Source: Bathynomus jamesi | Lineage: Eukaryota; Arthropoda; Malacostraca; Isopoda; Cirolanidae | Assembly: GCA_023014485.1 (NCBI GenBank) | Contig: JAJOZX010000923.1 | Span: forward strand, 816,001-880,000 | DNA length: 64,000 nucleotides | Reading direction: 5' to 3' | Shown: positions 21,032 to 32,510 of the stretch, piece after piece | Layout of the letters: every line of letters begins with the position of its first letter | Numbering within the stretch: the first letter of the stretch is position 1 | Program-made: the position numbers and the translations under genes | The notes under the pieces: generated by a model | The model's input: the letters and a program-made list of their open reading frames with translations, nothing else | The model's database searches: none | What the model was told of the DNA's origin: nothing

Positions 21032-22225
21032 ACATACACTCAGTAGGGTGGTTCTTATTTTTCGAAATTGCAAATTTTACCGTCTCACCCCCTCTCCTCA
21101 ATATATTCTATTTGACAAAAAACAAAATGTGCAAAATCTCAAGTAAATATAAATATTCTTATTGGTGCCTCACAAGGACTGAAGTTTAGTTAATTATTGA
21201 AACATAAATATACAACTTTTTTATTAGCGTCCCACTATAATGGCAAGTAACAGCAGTTAAAGAACAGCATAAACTGAAATAGACATTGACAACTGATTAA
21301 TTGGAAACTGAATTGAACTAAACATATATTTCATTTTAGGACTGAAAGCATAGGAGATGCCGTCCAGTTTTCTTTGAGTCTTATGAGGCACCCTTAAATA
21401 TTAATTAATTTGAATAAAACTTCTTTGGTACACTTTTATATTAATAGGAAAAAATGCGGGGGTGAGACCCCCCAAATTTTATATATATATATATATGTTA
21501 TGTCTATCCACCGAATCAAATATCCAAATATTACCTATTATTCACGTTTTATATTAACCTACTTTTTAGTTTTAATCCCACTATATCCCACTAATCCCGC
21601 TATATTAACCTACTTTTTAGTTTCAATCTCACTATATACGTAAATTCCCATCATCAAATAATTCAATTATTCCATTTTCCAATTTCCCTGAAATTTCCAT
21701 CACAGAATAAACTAAAAAGAAATAAAGATTTTTAAAGATAGATTTCATTGTTCCTCTATCTTTTTTACAGAAATACTTCGCCTGAAAAGGTTTAAAATTT
21801 ATTCAAATTAGGTGGAAATTTGATGAAAAAATTTTTTGCATGTCATCACCAACGGGCAATATCATTTCAAAGAAAAATTTAATAAAGGAAGAATATTATA
21901 AAGGTTAAGTCGAAAATAAGGTCGTAGAAAAATGAACTTCAGGATTTTGTATCACATGAAATTATTCTATTTTTGTGACATTGGTAAAAAGAACGAACAA
22001 AAGACAAAAATTCTTTTCCTAAAACTTTCCTCGTAAAGTATTGAAACCGTAGTAAGGGTTAAGTGGTGAAAGAGGTGTTTCACCAAAGCGCTAATGTCAC
22101 CAGATTTTTCATTTTGAAATTGCCATAGTTAATTTAATTTTTTTTTTTGATAATATTTATGATACATTTTCAAATTTTTATTTACCTTTTTTTGCAATTT
22201 CAAGCAATTGTCAAATTCATTTTAC
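21032..22225. other. AT-rich, no identified gene
   Basis: Contains a short TA run (21480-21496) and a local duplication of a CCTACTTTTTAGTTT block near 21558 and 21609. Nothing else recognised. Confidence 0.5.
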
Positions 22226-22317
22226 GAAAGAAATGGTTGCAAGATGGGTTAGGAACCATCAATATCTAAACAATGAGAAGAAGCTAGAAAGAAATTTTAG
22301 CACAGGACGGAGACGAC

Positions 22318-22425
22318 CTACAGCTTCCCTACATAATCCGGATTGCGAGGCCCAGACCCAGTGTCATTTAACTTTGCTGATTGACGGGAAGCGGTGTTAC
22401 GACATTGGCTATGACATAGTCCACA
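22318..22425 (-). mobile_element. 5S-rRNA-derived SINE fragment (minus)
   Basis: On the minus strand it shows CGTCAATCAGCAAAGTTAAA and TGACACTGGGTCTGGG, the degraded 5S head. A longer frame through it (22233-22475) is probably chance. Confidence 0.6.
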
Positions 22426-22837
22426 GTATACCGAACTGTAGTGAATTAGAAAAAACAGTAGCAAGCCAATCCTAAGAGATTATATTAACTCCTATTAATT
22501 AATGAGAATCTTTTTCAAAAGTTTATCATCTTTCATTGATGGTTAAAATTTATTTCATTAGTTTTGTGTCAGTGATAATTTTTCCAGAGTTTAGTGAAAA
22601 ATTATCAAATAAGAAACGTAATATTTCATAGCAGGCGTTCCCAAACTTATATTTTCTTCTGTAGTACAGACAGGAAAACAGAAAATTTACCGTACCACAA
22701 TTTTTTTCAGCTTAGATCTACACAGGATCGCTGTTACAGATTACTGTTACTTTTGACTTCTCAAAGCTACGAACGCTAAATTTATTCCCATTTGTATTTT
22801 GTGATTCATTGCGATTTAATTTTTAATATAATTATGT

Positions 22838-23313
22838 ACAGTTGCCCGCATATGTAATGTTCCTCGCCTCACAGGCGACTCCGTACATGTAGCAACGCCG
22901 CAGCGATAGTCAAAGTACCCCAACTGGGGGAAGGTGGGGTGGAAGGGGGACAACTGAGTCCAACAACATAACATTGACATACAGGTAAGGCGCCGTTCAA
23001 AAATTATGTAGCGCTAATTTTGCTAAAACCAGACCCCCACCCCTCCTGTAATGTTCCGTAACGTGTGGGGTGTGGGAAGTGTTACATAACATCTTAGGGG
23101 GTGCCTGGTCTAGCGTTACAGAATTTTCCTGGGGGATCTGGGTTGTCAAGTTTTAGCAAAAATAGCGTTACATAATTTTTGAACGACCACTAATTATAAT
23201 GCAATGTCTGTGTTCATAAAGATAAACGATTAATATGATTGTGAACAGCGTTGAACTCCATGTTTACTAGTCTTATACAGTAATAAGGTTCCATTATGAT
23301 TACTGCAAGTCTT
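22838..23313 (+). repeat. dispersed repeat, inverted pair with 30189-30497
   Basis: Starts ACAGTTGCCCGCATATGTAA and runs through CGACTCCGTACATGT, CCCCAACTGGGGGAAGG and AATGTCTGTGTTCATAAAG to TTACTGCAAGTC. The minus strand of 30189-30497 carries the same landmarks. This copy carries a MITE insertion that the other lacks. Family unknown. Confidence 0.8.
22989..23190. mobile_element. 202-bp PIF/Harbinger-like MITE
   Basis: Ends GGCGCCGTTCAAAAATTATG and complement CATAATTTTTGAACGACCAC. A 3-bp TAA duplication flanks it (22986-22988, 23191-23193). The paralogous repeat at 30.3 kb reads ACAGGTAATTATAATG through the site, so insertion and duplication are directly visible. A 3-bp TWA target and GG ends fit PIF/Harbinger. 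Confidence 0.88.
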
Positions 23314-23762
23314 TGTGAACAGATATCACATTACAACTTTTTATATATGAGTGAATTTGAACCAAAAACAGATATTACACAATCATCCTCCACACTCTCT
23401 CATTCCCATTCTCCACCCACCATTCTCGCGTATATTAAATCATTATGTAACAATACTAATAAAGCTCTGTGCAGAGTGCAGCTTTAAACCTTTGCTAACT
23501 TACTAATCTACACGATTATATATATACTGTATACAATGTATATGTATTGACATTGAGCGAGAAAAAGATTGAGACAGTGAGAGAGAGAGCGAGGTAGAGG
23601 GAGAGAGTTAGTGGGAAATGGCTTATCGATTGTTACATAAAGCACTTGTTAACAGTTTCCATCTGAATAACAGTAACTGATTATCAAAATCACATAAGAA
23701 TAATCCACGGTTATACTAAATACTAACAAACATATTTATGTATACTTACAAATTCATAGAAT
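23314..23762. other. no gene; (GA)-rich tract
   Basis: Includes a GA-rich run at 23574-23612 and TA-rich sequence. The 63-aa open frame at 23296-23487 has no domain. Confidence 0.5.
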
Positions 23763-24214
23763 ATTATACTAATGTCTGTGAAATGACGTTGATGGGCCAA
23801 ACCGTGGTGTTGCATGGTTACTTGCTGTCGCCGTCCAGGAGAGACTACATATGGGCGTGTCAGTGGTGAGGTGACGGTTGCATGAAGCAGGATATCACCA
23901 CTGGTTTGTGGCTGATGCCTATTATATTAATAGTGTTTTCCAGATTGTATTTGTATTATCAATGTGGAGAGATAATGATTTAATCACGATGGACAGATAA
24001 ACCCATTAATGTTTTTCAGATTTCCTGTTGCATTATCAATGTGGAGATATTATTAGATCTTAACAAGGAATATATTTATATACAATAAAACACCAATTCT
24101 TTATTACAACAAATATGCAATGGTTGAGAATGTTTTACTAAATAGTTTATCATACAAAATGCTCACAATTTGCCATAGATTAACATAAATGGCACAGCTA
24201 TACCTGGTTCATAG

Positions 24215-25565
24215 TTAGTATTTGGTCCATTTCCCATTATTGTCTATTACATCTTGCAATCTGTGTGGTATAGATGCAACATGGTTATATATGATGTGTG
24301 GGTTCCTTCGAAACATCTCCCACTCAGCCATAGTGTGATCCAGCAGTTGGCGGCTGGTCCGCTCCTGCCCAGGCTCCCACGAGTTCACCACATTCCCCCA
24401 CACGTTCTCAATGGGGTTAAAGTCACCCCTTACTAGGCCAGTCCAGTAGTTCTAGATTTCGCTGCTCCTCGAATCACCTTCTAACAATCCTGGCGGTGTG
24501 GATGGGAGAGTTGTCCTGCAAATGGAGTTTAAATATTAAAAGTAGAATTACATCTCATCCATACCCTTCATCAGTAACCCACTATTCGAGATAGGTTTTA
24601 ACCCCTAGGTATTAGGGGTTTCTCTCAGCTAGATGTAATTGTGCGCCGTTATACAAATAATACACTCTGCAGTTATCCAGAATAAAATCCTAAAGTGTTG
24701 TCAGAGTACTGAAAGAGTTGAAAAACAATTTTATGACCATTATTCGTCCCATGTAAATGTGGAAACCGGACATACAAATGCGTGTAATACATAAGTCTTA
24801 CTCTAGTAACAGTATAATATTCTATAACACAAAAATACAACATACCTGCATAAAGATAATCTGCTCGGGATACGGCAAGGCATATGCGTGTACAGAAGGC
24901 AGCATCACATCCTCCATGATCTCTATATATTGATCTGTTGTAAACCTCCGTGGATCTCAGTCAGCTCTCCTAGTCCTTTCAGGTGCATCCATCCTCACAC
25001 ATTCGCCGTCACGTGCCCACTCCTTGCCACTTCGTAAATATTTTGGCGGGTATATCTCGTGTTGTCCTGTCGCCGACACCGAAGACAGCCGTGAGTTGTA
25101 GACGCAAACGTCTTCGTTAGAGCAGATAACTCTGCTCCAGTATGCGAGATCATCATTTATATGCTGGCGAGCAAACGAGAGCCTGGCCTGACGATGTCGT
25201 TCCTCGATCATCTTTTTTGGCAGAAGTACGGTGGCGATATCCTGCTTCATGCAACCGTCTCCTTACGGTGTCCACTGACACGCTCATATGTAGTATCTCC
25301 CGGATGGCGACTGCGTTGTTGATAGGATCGTTCCGCACTTTGTTGATTATTCTCCGGTCTTCTTCTGGGGTGGTCTTTCTTGGTGTCCCACACTTACTGT
25401 AGGACGATCTAGCATATTCCCAGTCTCCTGCCACCTCTGCACCCAGCGTCGCACAGTAGGCTTCGAAATTCCCAGTTCCATGGCTATGTCAGCTACAGAG
25501 AGGCCTACTTCCCACATACCAATTATCCAGCCTCGGTATGCAATTTTATCTTGAGCTGGATTCAT
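24215..25565 (-). pseudogene. Tc1-like transposase, broken, with putative intron
   Basis: Transposase of the Tc1/mariner superfamily. N-terminal helix-turn-helix: LSVADIAMELGISKPTVRRW (25347-25565). Second HTH region: VAIREILHMSVSVDTVRRRL (25153-25434), with a frameshift between them. The first catalytic motif reads CSNEDVCVYNS where Tc1 proteins have SDE, so the first Asp appears changed to Asn. The second (DNSPIHTARIVRR) sits at the start of exon 2. The Glu motif is NPIENVW in modern form, but a TGA and a frameshift fall just before it; WGNVVNSWEPG follows. The protein cannot be active as written. Confidence 0.88.
24516..24845 (-). other. putative intron in Tc1-like transposase
   Basis: On the minus strand the coding line ends ATCTTTATGCAG, then GTATGTTGTATTTTTG opens the gap, and it closes CTCCATTTGCAG before GACAACTCTCCC. 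GT-AG borders, a 330-bp length and phase 0 fit a spliceosomal intron directly before the second catalytic Asp. An unrelated insertion that happens to have these borders cannot be excluded. Confidence 0.6.
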
Positions 25566-25698
25566 TTTCAGAGTCGGTGTTCGTCATACGGTGTAGAAAT
25601 ATGGTATGAGCATAGATGATGCCAGTAACCATGTCAACACCTCGGTTTGGCCCATGAACGTTATTTCACAAATATTAGTATAATACTGTATGAGTTTA

Positions 25699-26446
25699 TA
25701 AGTATATATACTGTAAACCAAGTTAATTTCGCGGCAGCAAATTTTCGCTCTTTCATATCCTTGGACGAGTTCGCGGCATTATAATTTCACGGTCAACAGT
25801 TGCTAGTTATAATCTTACAGATTAAAATGACGTCATGAGTGATGACATTTATTCTGAACTGTGATTGGTCGAGGTTGAGGTTGAGGTCGTATATCAAGGT
25901 AAGTTTTACCTCTTGGTATGCGGATAAAGTTTCAGCAGCACTCAACGTAAATGAATCTCTCGGTAATATAGATTTGAAGCACTCCACACCGAAACCTATT
26001 CATGCTAAATAGATTGTCTCTGCATGGAATAACCACACAAAATGAGGGAGACCATTCGAAGGGTTGGGAAATTAATGGCATTCATGACATTCTTGTTATA
26101 CAGTAATAATACAGTATAATTTAAAATGTTATTACTGCTTAGGTCAACTGTACGCCCTTGACGACTGGTTAGGCTAGGTCATGATATTTTCGTTAGTTAG
26201 CTTATAAAGCTAACTAAAGAAGACGGGAGGCCCTGATCTTCAGGTGATCCCAATGTTTTATTACAATATAGTGAATTTACTTTTCAAATAAAGTATTTTA
26301 ATGATCTAAGTTTTATTTTCTTACTATCTTCCAAAGATTAGTTTAAATTGTCAAATTTTCGCCTGCTCGATATTTTCATGTAAACTATAGCCTACGCGAA
26401 AAACGCGAAAATTTTTGCAGGCGAACATTTCGCATTCACTAGTATA
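25699..26446. repeat. possible diverged inverted-repeat element
   Basis: TATATACTGTAAACCAAG...GCAAATTTTCGC at the left partly matches the complement of the right side (TATATACTAGTGAATGCG, GCAAAAATTTTCGCG). Alignment is imperfect; it may be a degraded mariner-like MITE. No gene inside. It encloses the partial foldback at 26141-26251. Confidence 0.35.
26141..26251. mobile_element. half foldback element
   Basis: Only loop plus right arm: AGGTCAACTGTACGCCCTTG, then GATATTTTCGTTAGTTAGC and CTTCAGGTGATCC. The left arm is missing, so it is a truncated copy of the GGATCACC-ended family. Confidence 0.8.
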
Positions 26447-26456
26447 TAAAAAGTTC

Positions 26457-26659
26457 GGATCACCTCAAGATCAGGGCCCCCAGCCTTCTTTAGTTAGCCT
26501 TGTAAGGCTAACTAACGAAAATATCACGACTTAACCTAACCAGTTGTTAGGTGAACGGTACGCCCTTGACAACTGGTTAGGTTAAGTCGTGATATTTTCG
26601 TTAGTTAGCCTTATAAAGCTAACTAAAGAAGGCTGGGGGCCCTGATCTTCAGGTGATCC
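26457..26659. mobile_element. 203-bp GG-ended foldback element, GGATCACC ends
   Basis: Starts GGATCACCTCAAGATCAGGG and ends with the near-complement. Exact 8-bp duplication AAAAGTTC (26449-26456, 26660-26667). The loop reads GTGAACGGTACGCCCTTG, the opposite direction to the copy at 32830. Confidence 0.94.
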
Positions 26660-28196
26660 AAAAGTTCTATTGTTATAATGTTATAATGTTTTAGAGCAAC
26701 AAAGACCCTAGAAGCCACTCATGGCTGGTCTACCTAACTGTGTTTGTAATTGTGTATTGTGCATGTCCTCCGTGATGGCGGAGGGGACCTACAATTTTAC
26801 GTGGGTTCCGAACCACAAAAGCCTTAACTTTACTGCCTTAAACTATACCCAATCTATCAACATATACGTCTAATCGATTTTTAAACATGTTTATGGACGT
26901 GCTACTAATTACTTCTACCGGCAAACTATTCCAGCTATTTACTATTCTATGCGTAAAAATATTTTTGGCAACTGCCGTCTCGAACCTTCTACTTGTTAGC
27001 ATAAACCCGTTAATTCTAGTTCTACTATATTGTGATATTTCATAAACGCTATCTCTTTTTACGTTGTCGAACCCATTCATAATTTTAAAAACCTGGATTA
27101 GATCACCCCTTAACCTCCTAGTCTCGAGTGCGGTCAATTTTAACTCCTTTTGCCTAGCTTCGTACGACTTTGACCGAAGCGACGGAATCATCTTAGTTGC
27201 TCGTCTTTGAACACTTTCGATTTTGTCTATATATTTGCGCATATGTGGATTCCAAAATTGAATTGCGTACTCCAAATGGGGTTTAACTAATGATTTATAA
27301 AGAGGAACAATAATATCGGGCGACTTGTACTCGAAATTCCTAGCTATAAAACCTAGCACTTTGTTCGCTTTATTGACCGCTGCTGTACTTTGTTTCGCTA
27401 CTTTTAAATCACCAGTGACTATAACTCCTAAATATTTTTCCTGCTGTTCGCTTGCCAACTCCTTCCCTGATATACTATTTTACCTCTATCTTCGTCATTA
27501 ATCGCCCTACCACCCAACTTCGTGTCATCCGCAAACTTTGAAACTGTATTGACTAGACCGACATCTAAAGCGTTAATATATATAAGAAAAAGCAAGGGGC
27601 ACAATACAGAACCCTGAGGAACGCCGCTCGCTACATTAGCCCAGCACGACTCCGCTCCATCAACGACCACTCTCTGTTTCCTACCTCGCAACCACTCTTC
27701 TATCCAATTTATTACTACACCTCTGATTCCATGAGCCTTACTTTTTTCAATGAGTTTTTTGTGCGGTACGGTGTCAAACGCTTTTTGAAAATCTAAATAC
27801 ACTGCATCTACTGCTCGATGACTATCGTAAGCTTCAACCACGCTTTGAAAAAATTCTAAAAGATTAGTTAAGCAAGATTTGTTTCTCCTAAAACCGTGCT
27901 GCGTATCTCTAATCAAGTTATGCAATTTTAAGTGTTCGACTATACGATCCCTAATTATTGATTCCAGTAGCTTCCTACAGCAGACGTTAACCTGATTGGC
28001 TTATAATTTCCCGCCGCACCTTTATCGTCTTTCTTAAAAATAGTTTTTACATTTACTAACTGGAAATTATCTGGTACATACCCCTCAGAAATAGACGCAT
28101 TAAAAACTTTTGTTAGCGGCCCCGGTGATTTACACATTTTCATTTTATCAATATTTTGCATTACTTCCTTTTCACTAGCCACATTATTATCTAAAG

Positions 28197-29750
28197 CAGG
28201 GATGGGAACCAGATAAATTTTTTAGTCCAGTTTTCGATTTCAGTTTAAGTTTGCAAAAATATCGATTTCAGTTTCGACTTGAGTTTATTTTTCGATTCAA
28301 GTTTTACATTTTTCGGTTCGATTCAATTTAAATTTCGATTCCAGTTTTTTTTTCAGATTTCTTTAAGAATTTCTTTGTACTATTTATATTATTTTTTGGG
28401 GGGGTACCCTATTGACAAATTCAGATTTAATTTTATATTTGTATTTGCATTCGATTTCTGTTTTTCAAAGAGAGAATTTGCTTTAGTGACTATCTTTACT
28501 TTTGTAAGCTTAAACATGTAAGCATCTATCTATAGCCAACTGAATCAGCACGAAACACTCATCTTTTTTTTTTATTTATTCGCTTCATTTCTTTCACATA
28601 AAGTTTTATTTAACAAAAACTTTCAATTCGAAATGTTTTATTAATTCGTATACTTTTTAAATTTTAAAGTACACGACATGTATAAAATATATAAATAATA
28701 ATATTAGAAAGGGGAATAAAACAGTTAAATGCACCTCTGTTTATTATATACAAAATACAAATACCTTTTAAACTCACATGTTAAAATTAGAGCGAACAAG
28801 AAATTCACATCTAGGTTAGATCCCGTTCATCCGACACCGGAAGGGATTTTTTGACCAAGAATCTCATTAAAGGGTCCAGCTTATACTGTAAGTACCTTCG
28901 CACAAATTAGAATTATCTTCTTGACAAGATAATTAATGAGATTTTTAGTAAAAAAATCCCTTTCAGTGTCGGGTGAACGGGATCTAACCTAGGTGTGAAT
29001 TTCTTGTTCGTTCTCTGACCTTCTAGAATGTTTCTTACCTTTCCTAGTTTGTTTCCTTACTCACTTTTGTTCATTCGTTTTTCTGTATCCACCCAAAGAG
29101 GATGCCAGTGGGCATGGAAACTTTTGTGGAAATAAACTCCGTCTATTAGTGTGGGTTTTGTCACATTTCATAGGATTAACATTTGAGTTGAAGTTTGGTC
29201 ATTCCCACGGATTATCTCATTCACTTATGTAGCTGTAGATAGTATAGCTATTATCGAACTGAAAAATTTAATGGTCATAAAAAATTGAAGGTGTCCTTAC
29301 CAAGTGATTAAACTTAGGTTAACGAAAGGGGCACAGTCATTATTGAAAAGTGTTTTGATATGGGATAAAAATTTTCCTCCCTAATTCTTTTTCTTTCATT
29401 TTTAAACCATTGTCTCTAGTAATTTCAGCTGCGTTATTTTCTACATCGAATTAAAGGATAAATGGATATTTTAAATCCATACAAATGTTAAATCGCAAAA
29501 AAGGAAAATAATTCACGTTATTTATATTTTTTTGCAATCCAAATGCTTCTCAAAACTGAAACGCCAAACTGTTATTTTTAATCTATTCGAATTCAGATTT
29601 CAGTTTTTTATTGTTTTTCAATTTCAGTTCGAATTTCGATTTTAGTTGTCAGAATTTTTTTTAGTTCGAGTTTTTTTCGATTTCAGTTCATAAAATAATA
29701 TCGGTTTTATCAGTTTATCGATTCCAGCTCGATTTAGTTTCCCATCCCTG
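28197..29750. mobile_element. 1.55-kb non-autonomous hAT inside LINE copy B
   Basis: Ends CAGGGATGGGAACC / GTTTCCCATCCCTG, with the exact 8-bp duplication ATCTAAAG (28189-28196, 29751-29758). The interior is AT-rich with GATTTCAGTTT-like subrepeats near both ends in inverted orientation and no transposase. LINE reading resumes on both sides. Confidence 0.95.
28793..29016. mobile_element. MITE nested in the hAT element
   Basis: GCGAACAAGAAATTCACATC, then GTTAGATCCCGTTCATCCGA at the left and complements at the right (GGTGAACGGGATCTAACC, GTGAATTTCTTGTTCG). Arms are about 80 bp. Exact borders and duplication not resolved. Confidence 0.7.
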
Positions 29751-30188
29751 ATCTAAAGTATTACCATTATCAAAAGGCATTATGTCTATGACTGTAGGGA
29801 TATTCGTTACATCTTCTATTGTAAAAACTGACGTAAAAAATTCGTTTAGCAAGGTAGCCATTTCCTTGTTTTCAGAAACTAGCTCTCCGTCAGGATTTTT
29901 CAACAGCCCCAAGACACTCTTTACTGGATTCCTATTATTGACGTATTAAAAGAATCGCTTGGGGTTTCCTTCGCCGTCACGAGCTATGGAGATTTCAAAA
30001 TCGCGCTTGGACTTTTTTATTACGCTTTTCGCTTCACGCCTTAGAGAGATGTAATTGTTTCGTAACCACAAATTGTGTTTATCGCACTTATGTAGCCTAT
30101 AAGCCCTATCTCTACTCTTTATAATATCCCCTACTCTAGAAGTAAACCATAAGGGCTATTGTAGTAGCTGTTCATATAGATTTGCAGT

Positions 30189-30497
30189 AATCACATGGAA
30201 CCTTATTACTGTATAAGACTAGTAAACTACACGGAGTTCAACGTTGTTCACGATCATATTAATTGTTTATCTTTATGAACACAGACATTACATTATAATT
30301 ACCTGTATGTCAATGACTGCACATTCAATTGTCCTTTAGATATATATGTCTGTGTTATATGTTGTTGGACTCGGTTGTTCCCCCTCCACCCCACCCTCCC
30401 CCAGTTGGGGTACCTTGACTAACACTGCGCCGTTGCCACATGTACGGAGTCGCCTGTGAGGCGAGGAACATTACATATGCGGGCAACTGTACCACTG
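30189..30497 (-). repeat. dispersed repeat, inverted pair with 22838-23313
   Basis: Minus-strand copy of the repeat at 22.8 kb without the Harbinger-like MITE. It carries CATAATAATG-type differences and an extra segment near 30315-30350. It is joined to the broken end of LINE copy B. Confidence 0.8.
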
Positions 30498-30784
30498 AAC
30501 AGTACTCGCGTACCATTAAGCAGTACCTCGATTACCACAGTTTGGAAACCGCCATTTTAGGGCAATGATTGTTTGGACCTATTATGCTTCAGATTCACAC
30601 ACTAAATATTCGTTTTGACCTCGCAAATTTACTCTACAATTGTACAAGTGGTTCGTTTATGCTAAAGTGACAATGACAGATAATCAGCTACTATATGAGA
30701 AATTTCTCTAAGAAATATGTCTTCCATTATGTAACTCGTAAACAGAGGATTGGAAAACATTTCAGTCTGTGGGAAGTGAGCAGT
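30498..30784. other. no recognised feature
   Basis: No clear frame, RNA gene or terminal repeats. Confidence 0.5.
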
Positions 30785-31035
30785 CACTTGCCCAATCTCG
30801 CTCATTCCCATTTCAGTCTTGGTCTAAGGCTGAGAAATCCCAAATTGAGAAACTCAAAAGGAGTTCCCATTGTGAAAGGATTTCGTACTTTAAGTTAAAA
30901 AATTTTAAAGAAAATACCCAGCAATTACGCAAATGCGTCACATTTCTCTTTTTACCCGAATCTGGAATTCTCATTTCGACCATTCCAAATTTGGAGAATG
31001 AAAAGGAATGGGAATGCTAGCGAATGGAAAGTAAT
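30785..31035. repeat. dispersed repeat related to 11365-11905
   Basis: Shares the left and right landmarks of the repeat at 11.4 kb but lacks the 222-bp MITE. The short frames over it have no domain. Confidence 0.6.
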
Positions 31036-31645
31036 CAAATTAGGCTACTGTATAAGTTAACGTACTTCAAGCCTTTTTCTTACTTTTGTTCTCGTCCTTT
31101 GGCTCAGGAGGGAGTTGTGATGTAAAAACTGCGATATTATTTACTTAGATTCTTTAACAAAACAGTTATCACTAAATCTTCACAGTATCCCAGTAATCTA
31201 TATTACTGGGATCTTAAATCTGGGTTACTTAAATCTCCTTTTATAGGAGGAGATTGTAAACACCAATCGACCAGGGAAGTACTCTGGGGTGGATATTAGT
31301 TAGGCAGGAGACAGGGAGTGCTGGAACTCTCGTTTCTCCTCTCACTGTCCTCCTTAGCTGATCTTTTTCCGTGTCTCATCTACCCACTGAACAATCAAGC
31401 ATGCTCTCAAACACACACACTTCTCCTCCTATTCTTCACTGCACATACATGCATTTTACACACTACACAACCTTTTCAACATTTCTATAAAAGAAAGAGA
31501 AAAATGGCATCATTCAGCATTCTGTGGAGGAGTCATTTTTGCGGGCGTTCGCCCTTAGCACCCTCCTTACTACATTAAAAATCTTAATAAAAATTCTTAT
31601 CTATAAATATATTCATAAAAAACACTATAAATGAATAAATAATTA
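31036..31645. other. no identified gene
   Basis: An 86-aa frame at 31318-31578 has a hydrophobic leucine/serine-rich start but no recognisable domain. Not called. Confidence 0.45.
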
Positions 31646-31769
31646 TGATGCAAACCACAAGGAAAAAAGAAAAAAAATATTCCGAGGTCTTTCGTATATT
31701 CAGCAATACACCTCGTCAGGGAATCCTTGGAATATTTTTTTCTTTTTTCCTTGTCGGTTTGCATCATTC
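31646..31769. repeat. short foldback with hammerhead-like core
   Basis: ATGATGCAAACC...GGAAAAAAGAAAAAAA at the left and its complement at the right enclose a small unique centre. On the minus strand the centre reads CCTGACGAG, GTGTATT, GCTG, AATATAC, GAAAG: a CTGANGA box, a 7-bp pairing stem and a GAAA box in the order of a hammerhead ribozyme core. Stem III and the cleavage site are not convincing. Confidence 0.6.
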
Positions 31770-32360
31770 ATTTATTTCACGTGTTTAAGTGTGAAATTTA
31801 TTCCATATATATAATTAAAATATTTTTAATTAAAGCAAGGTAATCATATGAAAACTGACAAAAATTTATAATTTTAAGCAATCTTATTATTAAAATTAGG
31901 TTTTTAAACCTAAAAAAAAAATTTTTAATTCTAAAATTACTTTTACTCATCTTCAAAATAGAATTTTTTCTAGATTTTTATTAAAAAAAAAAAAATGAAT
32001 CCGTTTTTTTTTTCTTCCTAAAATTATTTTGATCCCTCATTTGTAAAAGTATTTCTGACATTAGCAGGAAAAAGTAGTATGAAAAGCTTAGTTGCTTCAA
32101 AAAAAAAGAAAAAAAGAAAAAAGAAAATTAAAAATATTAAAAGATAAAATATTTCTCTTCTTTTTTGTAAATTTTAATTTAGTACTGTTACTGCACATAA
32201 TTTATTACTTCTTAGAAATTGAGAGTTTAAAAAGTTTTTAAACTTAGTTTATGCAAAGTTTTAAGGAGAATTTTAAGTTTTAAAGTTTACGTAAGTATAT
32301 TATGATGAGAACTTCTGCAATTTTAGTTACACTGGCCGATACGACAGAGATCACAAAATA
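31770..32360. other. AT-rich, homopolymer-rich, no gene
   Basis: Long A and T runs; no feature supported. Confidence 0.55.
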
Positions 32361-32361
32361 G

Positions 32362-32397
<36 letters not shown>

Positions 32398-32455
32398 TGT
32401 ACGTGTTTCTATATATAGTACTTAGATAACTACACACACACACACACACACACAC
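32361..32455. repeat. two (CA)n tracts
   Basis: (CA)n at 32364-32392 and 32434-32455, separated by TA-rich sequence. Confidence 0.9.
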
Positions 32456-32510
32456 TTTCGTGTGAAGAGAGACAGACGCACCCAACTTTTACCAGGTCTG
32501 TATATATGTT

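Larger units (their letters stand above)
23763..25690 (-). mobile_element. Tc1-like DNA transposon, defective
   Basis: Ends share TATTATACTAATGTCTGTGA and GATGGGCCAAACCGTGGTGT at the left and the near-complement at the right (GGTTTGGCCCATGAACG, TTAGTATAATACTG). A Tc1-like transposase lies inside on the minus strand. A local duplication (GCATTATCAATGTGGAGAT blocks) occurs near 23950-24050. Confidence 0.85.
26668..30157 (-). pseudogene. CR1/Rex1-like LINE copy B
   Basis: Longer copy of the same LINE as 13982-15712. From 5' to 3' on the minus strand: linker with EAKSVIKKSKRDFEISIARD and LLKNPDGELVSENKEMATLL (29715-30150); DKMKMCKSPGP (27955-28182); palm with LDFQKAFDTVPHKKL, SGVPQGSVLCPLLFLIYINA and FADDTKLGG (27428-27925). 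The C-terminal frame (26838-27458, 206 aa) has YLGVIVTGDLKVAKQSTAAV, PLYKSLVKPHLEYAIQFWNP, RIVNSWNSLPVEV. Relative to copy A, about 100-130 bp are missing after RAINDEDRGKI. The 3' end is a short ATTATAAC repeat, typical of CR1-type LINEs. A hAT element (28197-29750) splits it and the 5' part stops near 30157. Confidence 0.93.

Noticed and set aside
22620..22740. hAT end CAGGCGTTCCCAAACT
   Set aside because: Left-end-like sequence only; no partner end or duplication found nearby.
30695..31020. Two overlapping 67- and 83-aa frames
   Set aside because: They fall in a dispersed repeat shared with 11365-11905 and have no domain.
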